This document shows, in pieces, positions 8,710-14,098 of a stretch of DNA of 14,098 bases. The DNA is taken from positions 1 through 14,098 of the forward strand of contig CBFHZM010000047.1 of assembly GCA_965660195.1 (NCBI GenBank), written 5' to 3'. Made by a program: the position numbers and the translations under genes. The stretch comes from JAYODZ01 sp965660195 (lineage in GTDB: Bacteria; Pseudomonadota; Alphaproteobacteria; RS24). The notes under the pieces were generated by a model. It searched no databases. It was given only the letters and a program-made list of their open reading frames with translations, and had not been told where the DNA came from. Every line of letters begins with the position of its first letter. The stretch's first letter is position 1.

Positions 8710-8772
8710 TCTGTAATCTGGGCTACGATCTCGATAGTTGAAATTTGTCTCACAATTGTTCATCTTGCGGCG

Positions 8773-9774
8773 ATGACTGACACAACACCCAATCTGGCTA
8801 AAGCGGATGACGTGCCGATTGCCCCCAATACTGCGCCGGTTATTGTTGCGGCTCTGTATAAATTTGCACCGGTGGCGGATCCGGCGGCTTTGCGCGGTCC
8901 ACTAACAACATTAACCCGTAAAGCTGGGCTGACGGGGACCCTGCTTTTGGCCAAAGAGGGTATTAATGGCACCGTCAGCGGCGATCGCTTGGGGTTGCAG
9001 GCGCTGCTGACATGGCTCCGCCAACAGGAGGGGTTTGCCGACCTGAAACCCAAATATAGCTTTGCCGAACAACACACATTTTATCGAATGAAAGTACGGT
9101 TGAAGCAAGAGATCGTCTCCATGGGGCAACCCGAGGTAGATCCGCGCAACAGCGTCGGACGTTATGTTGCGCCGCAGGAATGGAATGCGCTGATTGCTGA
9201 CCCCGATACGCTGGTGATCGACACGCGCAACCATTACGAAGTCGCGGTCGGAACCTTTGCAGGCGCCGTCGATCCCAAGACTGAGAGCTTTCGTGAGTTT
9301 CCAGCTTGGGTTGATGATTACTTGGCTCAGCTTCCTGAGCAGCCGAAAAATATTGCGATGTTTTGCACGGGCGGTATTCGATGCGAGAAGTCAACTTCCT
9401 ATCTCGTCAGCCGTGGTTATCAAAATGTGTTTCATCTCGAAGGTGGCATCTTAAAATATCTCGAGACGGTTCCAGAGGCAGAGAGTAAATGGGAGGGGGA
9501 GTGCTTTGTTTTCGACCATCGTGTCTCGGTCGGGCACGGGCTGAGCCCGGGCGCTTATGATATGTGCCATGCTTGTCGGATGCCGATTTCTGAGGCCGAT
9601 AAAAACCATCCGCACTATCAGGCCGGCCTGTCTTGTCCCGCATGCTACGAAACTATCACAGCTGATCAGCGGGCGCGTTTTGCCGAACGTCAAAAGCAAA
9701 TCCAACTGGCGCGGGCGCGGGGTGAGGAGCATATCGGTCGGGCACAAGATCAAGCCCCTTTGGTCAAACCATAG
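8773..9774 (+). CDS. trhO: tRNA uridine(34) hydroxylase TrhO (rhodanese-like, YceA family)
   Basis: Hydroxylates U34 of tRNAs to 5-hydroxyuridine in an oxygen-dependent way, the first step toward the cmo5U/mcmo5U wobble modification. It is 333 residues, standard length. The N-terminal domain (about 20-120) carries LLLAKEGINGTVSG (57-70). The rhodanese domain (about 130-235) has DTRNHYE (150-156) and the active-site loop CTGGIRCEK with Cys198 and Cys204. A C-terminal four-cysteine cluster (Cys265, Cys268, Cys288, Cys291) is a likely metal site. The family assignment is clear; the reaction is known from the E. coli and Bacillus homologues. ATG 8773 is the only usable start after the ggt stop, with which it is in frame, yet no Shine-Dalgarno sequence precedes it. 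The GST-like gene follows 18 bases later, suggesting co-transcription. Confidence 0.95.
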   Translation: MTDTTPNLAKADDVPIAPNTAPVIVAALYKFAPVADPAALRGPLTTLTRKAGLTGTLLLAKEGINGTVSGDRLGLQALLTWLRQQEGFADLKPKYSFAEQHTFYRMKVRLKQEIVSMGQPEVDPRNSVGRYVAPQEWNALIADPDTLVIDTRNHYEVAVGTFAGAVDPKTESFREFPAWVDDYLAQLPEQPKNIAMFCTGGIRCEKSTSYLVSRGYQNVFHLEGGILKYLETVPEAESKWEGECFVFDHRVSVGHGLSPGAYDMCHACRMPISEADKNHPHYQAGLSCPACYETITADQRARFAERQKQIQLARARGEEHIGRAQDQAPLVKP

Positions 9775-9792
9775 CGTCGATTTTGCGACCCG

Positions 9793-10461
9793 ATGACCCT
9801 ACCGCAATTCGACCTTCCTGTCCTTTATAGTTTTCGGCGTTGTCCTTACGCCATGCGGGCGCGTTTAGCGCTCTATACGTCGGGGCATGCGGTTGAGTTA
9901 CGCGAGATTTTGTTGCGCGATAAGCCCGATCATTTTCGCTCCCTCTCCGAAAAAGCAACGGTACCCGTGCTTTGGCTTGCTGATGGCAGCGTGGTTGATG
10001 AGAGCCTCGAGGTTATGCGTTGGGCGCTGACGGCGCCGCCGCGTCTGGCACAAGGTTTTGATCTCGAGCTGGAGCAACTCGATCTGCCCATCGTGGCGAC
10101 AATTGACGGGCCGTTCAAACACCATCTCGATCGCTATAAATATGCCGCGCGCTTTGACGGCGCCGATGCGCTGAGCCATCGTTCGGCGGCAGTAGATATT
10201 CTAACCACCGTTGCGGTGGAAAAGCCATCTCTCTGGCTTGCTGGCGATCAGCCAGGGCTAGTTGATTTGGCGGTCTTGCCCTTTATCCGCCAATTCCGCA
10301 TTGCTGATCCCGATTGGTTTGACGACGCGGAGGAGCTAAAGCCGATTGCAAAATGGCTGGCGGCTTTTCTGGCATTGCCAGAATTAGACGCCTGCATGCA
10401 AAAATACTCGGTTTGGCAAAGTGGTGAGGCGGGGGTGTTATTTACCCGCCCCATGGGCTGA
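9793..10461 (+). CDS. Glutathione S-transferase family protein
   Basis: Cytosolic protein of 222 residues with the two-domain GST fold. The thioredoxin-like N-terminal domain (about 8-80) contains RRCPYAMRARLAL (15-27), with Cys17 in a glutaredoxin-2-like position, the cis-proline motif VPVL (57-60), and Glu70-Ser71, which in the family bind the gamma-glutamyl part of glutathione. The helical C-terminal domain (about 90-215) includes GDQPGLVDLAVLPF (151-164), the N-capping box and hydrophobic staple region. The Cys rather than Tyr or Ser near the N-terminus suggests thiol-transferase or lyase activity instead of classical conjugation, but the substrate is unknown. It lies 18 bases after trhO and ends one base from the convergent flavoprotein gene. 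Confidence 0.85.
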   Translation: MTLPQFDLPVLYSFRRCPYAMRARLALYTSGHAVELREILLRDKPDHFRSLSEKATVPVLWLADGSVVDESLEVMRWALTAPPRLAQGFDLELEQLDLPIVATIDGPFKHHLDRYKYAARFDGADALSHRSAAVDILTTVAVEKPSLWLAGDQPGLVDLAVLPFIRQFRIADPDWFDDAEELKPIAKWLAAFLALPELDACMQKYSVWQSGEAGVLFTRPMG

Positions 10462-10462
10462 G

Positions 10463-11437
10463 CTAGGCGACAAAAGCAGCTAGACGTTTTGCAATAATAT
10501 TCTGCGCGTCGGCCATAATGCTATCGACCAGCTCTTGAACCGTCGGCACGTCGTGAATCAGACCGGCGACCATGCCGCAAGACCACGCGCCCGCATCCAT
10601 CGTGCCTTCTTGCATAATTTTCGGATACACGCCTGCGACTTCGTCCATAATATCTTCGATTTTGATCTCGCTGCCGAGGCGCGTTTCTTTCTCGATAATG
10701 CTCTCCACGGCTTGGTTCACCAGCACGCGCTCTGTGTTGCGCAAGGGGCGCATGATTAGGCGCGTATCGAGTTCTGATGCGGCGACGATCGCGTCTTTTA
10801 CGTTTTGGTGCACCGGGGCTTCTTTTGTAGCAATAAAGCGCGTACCCATATTAATACCATCAGCACCCAGCGCCAGCGAAGCGACGAGTTGCTGACCATT
10901 GCCAATGCCGCCAGAAGCAAGGAAGGGTACTTTTAATTCTTCGGCCGCGCGCGGCAATAAAATCATGTTCGGAATATCATCTTCGCCGGGGTGGCCGCCG
11001 CACTCGAAGCCGTCGACGCTGACCGCATCGCAACCGATGCGCTCGGCTTTCAAGGCATGGCGAACTGAGGTGCATTTGTGAATGACTTTGATCCCGGCCT
11101 CTTTAAGTTGTGGCATGTAGGCCTCGGGCGAACGACCAGCGGTCTCTACTACTTTGACCCCGCCATCGATAATGGCTTGAATATATTCGGGGTAGGGGGG
11201 ATTGCTGAAGCCTGGGAGGAAGGTCAGGTTCACGGCAAAAGGCTTGTCGGTCAGCTTGTTGCACTTATCAATTTCGCGGGCCAAGTCTTCTGGTGTCTTC
11301 TGGGTGAGCCCCGTAATGGTGCCGATACCGCCAGCATTTGACACGGCAGCCGCTAATTCTGCAAAGCCGACATAGTGCATGCCACCTTGCATAATAGGGT
11401 GTTCGATGCCGAATAATTCTGTAATCCGCGTTTTCAT
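10463..11437 (-). CDS. Nitronate monooxygenase-like FMN-dependent oxidoreductase (2-nitropropane dioxygenase family)
   Basis: Cytosolic TIM-barrel flavoprotein of 324 residues. The start at ATG 11437 is set by a strong ribosome site (AGGAGGTC on the minus strand, 11442-11449); a longer in-frame extension to 11503 lacks one. Motifs: PIMQGGM (14-20), SNAGGIGTITG (33-43), GFECGGHPGEDD (143-154), which contains the conserved His149, ASGGIGNGQQ (174-183) and GADGINMGTRF (191-201), the last two forming the FMN phosphate site. Family members oxidise alkyl nitronates, but many homologues in this subfamily sit in lipid or acyl-CoA loci, and the related FabK enoyl reductases share the fold. Here a thiolase gene is divergent across 165 bases, so an acyl-CoA-related role is possible but unproven. 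Confidence 0.88.
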   Translation of the reverse strand: MKTRITELFGIEHPIMQGGMHYVGFAELAAAVSNAGGIGTITGLTQKTPEDLAREIDKCNKLTDKPFAVNLTFLPGFSNPPYPEYIQAIIDGGVKVVETAGRSPEAYMPQLKEAGIKVIHKCTSVRHALKAERIGCDAVSVDGFECGGHPGEDDIPNMILLPRAAEELKVPFLASGGIGNGQQLVASLALGADGINMGTRFIATKEAPVHQNVKDAIVAASELDTRLIMRPLRNTERVLVNQAVESIIEKETRLGSEIKIEDIMDEVAGVYPKIMQEGTMDAGAWSCGMVAGLIHDVPTVQELVDSIMADAQNIIAKRLAAFVA

Positions 11438-11441
11438 AATC

Positions 11442-11449
11442 TGACCTCC
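11442..11449 (-). promoter_or_regulatory. Ribosome binding site of the nitronate monooxygenase-like gene
   Basis: AGGAGGTC on the minus strand lies four bases before ATG 11437. It is near-perfectly complementary to the 16S rRNA 3' end and fixes this start over the longer reading frame. Confidence 0.8.
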
Positions 11450-11478
11450 TCGTCTGATGGATCGTTTGAGGCTATCGC

Positions 11479-11503
11479 GATTAATGGGTTTTGCAAGTGT
11501 CAA
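11479..11503 (-). promoter_or_regulatory. Possible regulatory element upstream of the flavoprotein gene (copy 2 of the shared gapped motif)
   Basis: On the minus strand this reads TTGACA, four bases, CAAAACCCA, TT, AATC, ending 41 bases before ATG 11437. TTGACA is a perfect -35 hexamer, but no good -10 lies 16-18 bases away. Apart from two small gaps it matches 6773-6794, which lies in the same position relative to another minus-strand gene. Confidence 0.4.
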
Positions 11504-11592
11504 GCTTGAGGCTGGTTAATTTGTCTCACTCTTGCATGGGCGGATCACTTGCCGATCAAACGCTTTGGCAGTAAGACAAAGTTACTACTCAT

Positions 11593-11598
11593 GGAGGA
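11593..11598 (+). promoter_or_regulatory. Ribosome binding site of the thiolase gene
   Basis: GGAGGA lies four bases before ATG 11603. It supports this start over the in-frame upstream ATG at 11549, whose extra 18 residues do not resemble a thiolase N-terminus. Confidence 0.8.
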
Positions 11599-11602
11599 AA
11601 AA

Positions 11603-12778
11603 ATGGCAGAAGCATATATCGTTGCGGCGAGCAGAACCGCTGGGGGACGTAAGGGTGGCCGCTTGAAAGATTGGCATCCAGCAGATCTTGCTGGCAAAGT
11701 ATTGGATGATTTGATCTCCCGTTCTGGCGCGGCGCCAGAAATGGTTGAGGATGTCATTATGGGGTGTGTGAGCCAAGTCGGCGAACAGGCCTCAAATATC
11801 GCGCGTAATGCCGTCCTGTCATCTTGTTTGCCAGAAAGCGTACCGGCGACGTCGGTCGATCGTCAATGCGGCTCAAGCCAGCAAAGCATTCATTTTGCAG
11901 CGCAAGCTGTCATGTCAGGTGTGATGGATTGTGTGATTGCCGCGGGTGTAGAAAGCATGACACGGGTACCGATTGGCTTGCCCATTACGCTTCCGTTCAA
12001 AGAAGGTTTCGGCTTGTATGTCGGCGAAGAGATTAAAAAGCGCTATCCCGGTATTCAGTTCAGCCAGTTTGCGGGCGCTGAAATGGTTGCCGAGAAATAT
12101 GGCCTGACCAAAGAAGAGCTCGATGCTTATGCCCTCGAGAGCCACTCGCGAGCCATCGCGGCAACACAAGCAGGGGTTTTCGATCCCGAAATCGTGCCGA
12201 TCGATATTAAGCTGGAGGACGGCTCGAGCGAGCGGCATACCAAAGACGAGGGTATTCGGTACGATGCCAGCCTCGAGGCGATTGCTGGCGTCAAGCTTTT
12301 GGCTGAAGGTGGTCGCCTGACGGCGGCAACTGCGAGCCAGATTTGCGATGGTGCTTCAGGGGTTATGATTGTCAGCGAGCGAGGTTTGGCTAAGCTGAAC
12401 GTCAAGCCACTGGCGCGCATTCACCATATGACGGTAATTGGGCATGATCCAGTGATCATGTTGGAAGCACCTATTCCAGCGACCCGCGTTGCGCTCGAGA
12501 AAGCGGGCATGACGATCGATGATATCGATGTGTTTGAAGTAAACGAGGCCTTTGCATCCGTGCCGGTGGCTTATATTAAAGAGCTCGGTGTTGACCCGGC
12601 GAAGCTGAATATTCATGGCGGCGCGATCGCGCTCGGCCATCCCTTGGGTGGCTCAGGCACGAAGTTGATGACGACGTTGTTGAATGCTCTGAAAATACGT
12701 GGCGGCCGTTACGGTTTGCAAACCATGTGCGAGGGCGGTGGTCTGGCCAATGTCACCATCGTTGAAAATCTGCAATAA
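11603..12778 (+). CDS. Thiolase (acetyl-CoA C-acetyltransferase / acyltransferase)
   Basis: Cytosolic thiolase, 391 residues, full family length. It catalyses reversible Claisen condensation or cleavage of acyl-CoA thioesters, either joining two acetyl-CoA units or cleaving 3-ketoacyl-CoA in beta-oxidation. Key residues are all visible: nucleophile Cys89 in SVDRQCGSSQQSIH, NEAFA (314-318), His346 in GGAIALGHPLGGSG (339-352), and Cys376 in CEGGGLANVTIVE (376-388). CEGGG instead of CIGGG or CVGGG is common in FadA-like and actinobacterial or alphaproteobacterial acyltransferases, so biosynthetic PhaA/AtoB against degradative FadA cannot be decided. No beta-oxidation multienzyme gene is adjacent. 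The start at 11603 is fixed by GGAGGA. A strong terminator follows, and the gene probably forms a single transcription unit, divergent from the flavoprotein gene. Confidence 0.94.
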   Translation: MAEAYIVAASRTAGGRKGGRLKDWHPADLAGKVLDDLISRSGAAPEMVEDVIMGCVSQVGEQASNIARNAVLSSCLPESVPATSVDRQCGSSQQSIHFAAQAVMSGVMDCVIAAGVESMTRVPIGLPITLPFKEGFGLYVGEEIKKRYPGIQFSQFAGAEMVAEKYGLTKEELDAYALESHSRAIAATQAGVFDPEIVPIDIKLEDGSSERHTKDEGIRYDASLEAIAGVKLLAEGGRLTAATASQICDGASGVMIVSERGLAKLNVKPLARIHHMTVIGHDPVIMLEAPIPATRVALEKAGMTIDDIDVFEVNEAFASVPVAYIKELGVDPAKLNIHGGAIALGHPLGGSGTKLMTTLLNALKIRGGRYGLQTMCEGGGLANVTIVENLQ

Positions 12779-12794
12779 AATTGCCCATTAGGAC

Positions 12795-12832
12795 AAAAAG
12801 CGCGGTGGGGATAACTCGCCGCGCTTTTTTTT
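12795..12832. terminator. Bidirectional intrinsic terminator between thiolase and rlmB
   Basis: An 11-bp perfect stem, AAAAAGCGCGG (12795-12805) with CCGCGCTTTTT (12819-12829), closes a 13-base loop and runs into eight T residues (12825-12832). On the other strand the stem is followed by five T residues, so it can serve both converging genes. Its T-tract reaches the rlmB stop codon at 12831-12833. Confidence 0.9.
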
Positions 12833-13616
12833 AGGGTTTTTGGTGTAAGGCGTAGACAGCGATCGCGGCAGCATTTGAGACATTTAGGGTGGTAAAGCCA
12901 CCTGATGCTGCTGCTGGATCAGACAATCTCAAGAAACCATCGCAATTTTCGCGTGTCAAATGCCTTAAGCCAGGTCCTTCGGCACCGAGAACCAAAGCCA
13001 AACCCGCGCCGTGGGCGCTGGCTGTCGCAATCGGTCCCCCTTGCTCGTCCAGTCCATAAATAAAAAATCCTTGATTTTTCAAGCCGTGCATGGCCCGCGC
13101 TAGATTGGTGACAACCACCAGTGGAACCCGCTCCAGCGCCCCTGAGGCGGATTTTGCAAGTACACCGGCACTACTAGACGGACTGTTATCGCGGGTCATG
13201 ACCACGGCTTGCACCCCAAAAACCGCGGCCGAGCGCAAGATCGCCCCAATATTATGTGGGTCGCTCAGCTGATCGAGGAGCAAAACCATACCCTGATCGG
13301 GAGATAAGCTCTCCAGTTGCGTTTCTTCCAAAGGCTTAAAATCAGCAATAAACCCCTGATGCACAGCATCGCGGGGCAGCATCGCCGATAACTCGGCGCT
13401 GGTTTTGATGCTGTGAGGCGCCGGTGGGTTCGTCTCTAGGGCCAGAGCTTGGGCGGCATTAGCGCTTAAATACAGGTGAATGAGGGTTCGCTTTGGGTTG
13501 AGCAAGGCCGCCTCAACAGCATGCCGTCCGTAAAGCCGCTCGGAAGTCGTCTCGCGGGCGGTTTTGCGGTTTTTCCTGTGATCAGAAAAATGTTTCTGGG
13601 GCTTGCGCTTTGTCAT
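12831..13616 (-). CDS. rlmB: 23S rRNA (guanosine(2251)-2'-O)-methyltransferase (SpoU/TrmH family)
   Basis: SPOUT methyltransferase that uses S-adenosylmethionine to 2'-O-methylate G2251 in the peptidyl-transferase P loop of 23S rRNA. It is 261 residues. A basic leader (1-27) precedes the substrate-binding domain (LYGRHAVEAALL, 28-39, to about 95). The knotted catalytic domain has motif 1 SDPHNIGAILRSAAVFG (118-134), motif 2 LGAEGPGLR (210-218), and motif 3 LSDPAAASGGFTTLNVSNAAAI (231-252). The TTLNVSNAAAI form is the variant seen in alphaproteobacterial homologues. Other SpoU paralogues (TrmH, tRNA methyltransferases) are possible, but the N-terminal domain and the tRNA-Tyr/tRNA-Gly neighbourhood favour RlmB. 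No Shine-Dalgarno precedes ATG 13616, and a good promoter lies immediately upstream, so its mRNA may be leaderless. Confidence 0.9.
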   Translation of the reverse strand: MTKRKPQKHFSDHRKNRKTARETTSERLYGRHAVEAALLNPKRTLIHLYLSANAAQALALETNPPAPHSIKTSAELSAMLPRDAVHQGFIADFKPLEETQLESLSPDQGMVLLLDQLSDPHNIGAILRSAAVFGVQAVVMTRDNSPSSSAGVLAKSASGALERVPLVVVTNLARAMHGLKNQGFFIYGLDEQGGPIATASAHGAGLALVLGAEGPGLRHLTRENCDGFLRLSDPAAASGGFTTLNVSNAAAIAVYALHQKP

Positions 13617-13623
13617 GCTTGCA

Positions 13624-13652
13624 CTTATAACCGCCTTACAAAATTAGGGCAA
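13624..13652 (-). promoter_or_regulatory. Candidate promoter of rlmB predicting a leaderless transcript
   Basis: On the minus strand TTGCCC (13652-13647), 17 bases, then TATAAG (13629-13624; five of six match the -10 consensus). Only seven bases separate the -10 box from the ATG at 13616, so the expected transcription start falls on or next to the start codon. Confidence 0.5.
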
Positions 13653-13664
13653 CGCTGCCTTGGT

Positions 13665-13687
13665 CCACCAATCCGATGGATTGGCGG
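13665..13687. repeat. Inverted repeat upstream of rlmB and tRNA-Tyr
   Basis: CCACCAATCC and GGATTGGCGG flank a GAT centre: ten pairs with one A-C mismatch. The central 11 bases ATCCGATGGAT recur at 13885-13895 just after tRNA-Tyr. There is no T-tract, so a terminator role is unlikely. Confidence 0.6.
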
Positions 13688-13760
13688 TCGGGGCGGCGTG
13701 TCTGATATTTTGGACAACACGATGCGGACGAGGTAGGTGCGCGCTGAATGAGTGGCAGGT

Positions 13761-13789
13761 TTGTGCGGCTTTGGCGTGGTGCTTAAAAC
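13761..13789 (+). promoter_or_regulatory. Candidate promoter of the tRNA-Tyr/tRNA-Gly unit
   Basis: TTGTGC (13761-13766), 17 bases, then TAAAAC (13784-13789) would start transcription near 13796, about five bases before the mature tRNA-Tyr 5' end. The -35 box is weak (three of six). Pattern match by eye. Confidence 0.35.
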
Positions 13790-13800
13790 AGCTTTCGGCC

Positions 13801-13885
13801 GGAGAGGTGCCCGAGTGGCTAAAGGGGACGGGCTGTAAACCCGTTGGCTATGCCTACGTTGGTTCGAATCCAACCCTCTCCACCA
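13801..13885 (+). tRNA. tRNA-Tyr (anticodon GTA)
   Basis: Acceptor GGAGAGG (13801-13807) pairs with CCTCTCC (13875-13881), followed by discriminator A and an encoded CCA (13883-13885). The anticodon stem ACGGG/CCCGT encloses loop CTGTAAA with GTA at 13835-13837. A long variable arm (about 13845-13857) marks a class II tRNA, as expected for bacterial tRNA-Tyr rather than Leu or Ser given the GTA. The T arm GTTGG-TTCGAAT-CCAAC (13858-13874) is perfect. It lies 36 bases ahead of tRNA-Gly on the same strand and is likely co-transcribed with it. Confidence 0.97.
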
Positions 13886-13921
13886 TCCGATGGATGGGCT
13901 GAATCAGATCGAAGCCGATCG

Positions 13922-13995
13922 GCGGGTGTAGCTCAATGGTAGAGCAACAGCCTTCCAAGCTGAAGACGAGGGTTCGATTCCCTTCACCCGCTCCA
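13922..13995 (+). tRNA. tRNA-Gly (anticodon TCC)
   Basis: Acceptor GCGGGTG (13922-13928) pairs with CACCCGC (13985-13991); discriminator T and an encoded CCA (13993-13995) follow. The D arm is GCTC-AATGGTA-GAGC, the anticodon loop CTTCCAA has TCC at 13954-13956, and the T arm carries the GGTTCGATTCC core. It reads GGA and, by wobble, GGG codons. The top pair of the anticodon stem (A47/A63 in the 139xx numbering) is mismatched, which is common in this tRNA. Confidence 0.97.
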
Positions 13996-14098
13996 GATCG
14001 TGTTTAAAACCAGCCGTTTGGCTGATCGGGAACGGCAAGGATATTCTTGCTGCTTGGCAAACAGGGCGCGAGCCCATTGACAACGAGGAACGACGCTA
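13996..14098 (+). other. Structured leader after tRNA-Gly, probably 5' untranslated region of the next gene
   Basis: No reading frame is evident. Three small hairpins occur: CAGCC-GTTT-GGCTG (14011-14024), GCAAG-6 bases-CTTGC (14035-14050), and GGGC-GCGA-GCCC (14064-14075), the last with a GNRA-type loop. GAGGAA (14085-14090) sits near the edge, and the window ends in TA after ACGACGC, so an ATG may start at 14098. In related genomes tuf or another translation gene often follows these tRNAs; that identity is inferred, not seen. Confidence 0.45.

Noticed and set aside
8699..8716. Third copy of the shared gapped motif (GGGTTTTG then TCTGT) at the end of ggt
   Set aside because: It overlaps the last codons and stop of ggt, lacks the GATTA part and the complete TGTCAA part; probably coincidence.
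10428..10450. GGCGGG / CCCGCC hairpin near the end of the GST gene, as a terminator for the convergent pair
   Set aside because: It lies inside the coding sequence and has no T-tract on either strand; the arms encode ordinary codons.
11479..11503. Heat-shock sigma factor (RpoH) promoter, because of CTTGACA and CCCATTAAT
   Set aside because: The gap between the two elements is about nine bases, shorter than the 11-16 usual for such promoters, and neither gene is a typical heat-shock target.
13907..13920. GATCG-AAGC-CGATC hairpin just before tRNA-Gly as an attachment site or regulatory element
   Set aside because: Five-base arms in a tRNA spacer are easily explained by chance or precursor processing; no integrase gene or duplicated tRNA 3' end is present in the window.

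Overview
This window reads as a chromosomal housekeeping segment of a free-living Gram-negative bacterium, most likely an alphaproteobacterium of moderate G+C. The evidence is the short-type phosphatidylserine decarboxylase coupled to phosphatidylserine synthase, the SpoU methyltransferase variant ending in TTLNVSNAAAI, and the rlmB / tRNA-Tyr / tRNA-Gly order that alphaproteobacteria often show ahead of a translation gene cluster. No lineage below class can be named from this sequence alone. I see no insertion sequence, phage gene, CRISPR array, integrase or compositional island, and no gene longer than about 60 codons that escapes assignment to a known family.

Layout. 1-2282 (+): the 3' part of citramalate synthase (isoleucine pathway entry), then psd and pssA, which overlap by a few bases. 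pssA makes phosphatidylserine and psd decarboxylates it to phosphatidylethanolamine. 2328-6698 (-): a two-gene RND efflux operon, adaptor first and 1058-residue pump second, with no outer-membrane channel or regulator gene adjacent. 6958-10461 (+): gamma-glutamyltransferase with a TTG start, the tRNA U34 hydroxylase TrhO, and a glutathione S-transferase-like protein. 10463-11437 (-) and 11603-12778 (+): a nitronate monooxygenase-like flavoprotein and a thiolase, transcribed divergently. 12831-13616 (-): RlmB, which converges on the thiolase across a strong hairpin terminator. 13801-13995 (+): tRNA-Tyr(GTA) and tRNA-Gly(TCC), both with encoded CCA, then a structured leader ending in a ribosome-binding-like sequence at the window edge.

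No novel multi-gene system is evident. The most interesting signals are non-coding. (1) A gapped motif of about 20 matched bases is shared by the two divergent intergenic regions (6773-6794 and 11479-11503). (2) The promoter placement for rlmB predicts a leaderless mRNA. (3) Two small hairpins with the same 11-base core flank tRNA-Tyr. (4) Several hairpins, one with a GNRA-type loop, lie in the leader after tRNA-Gly. The longest gene-free stretch is about 260 bases (6699-6957). It holds the divergent promoters for the efflux operon and ggt.
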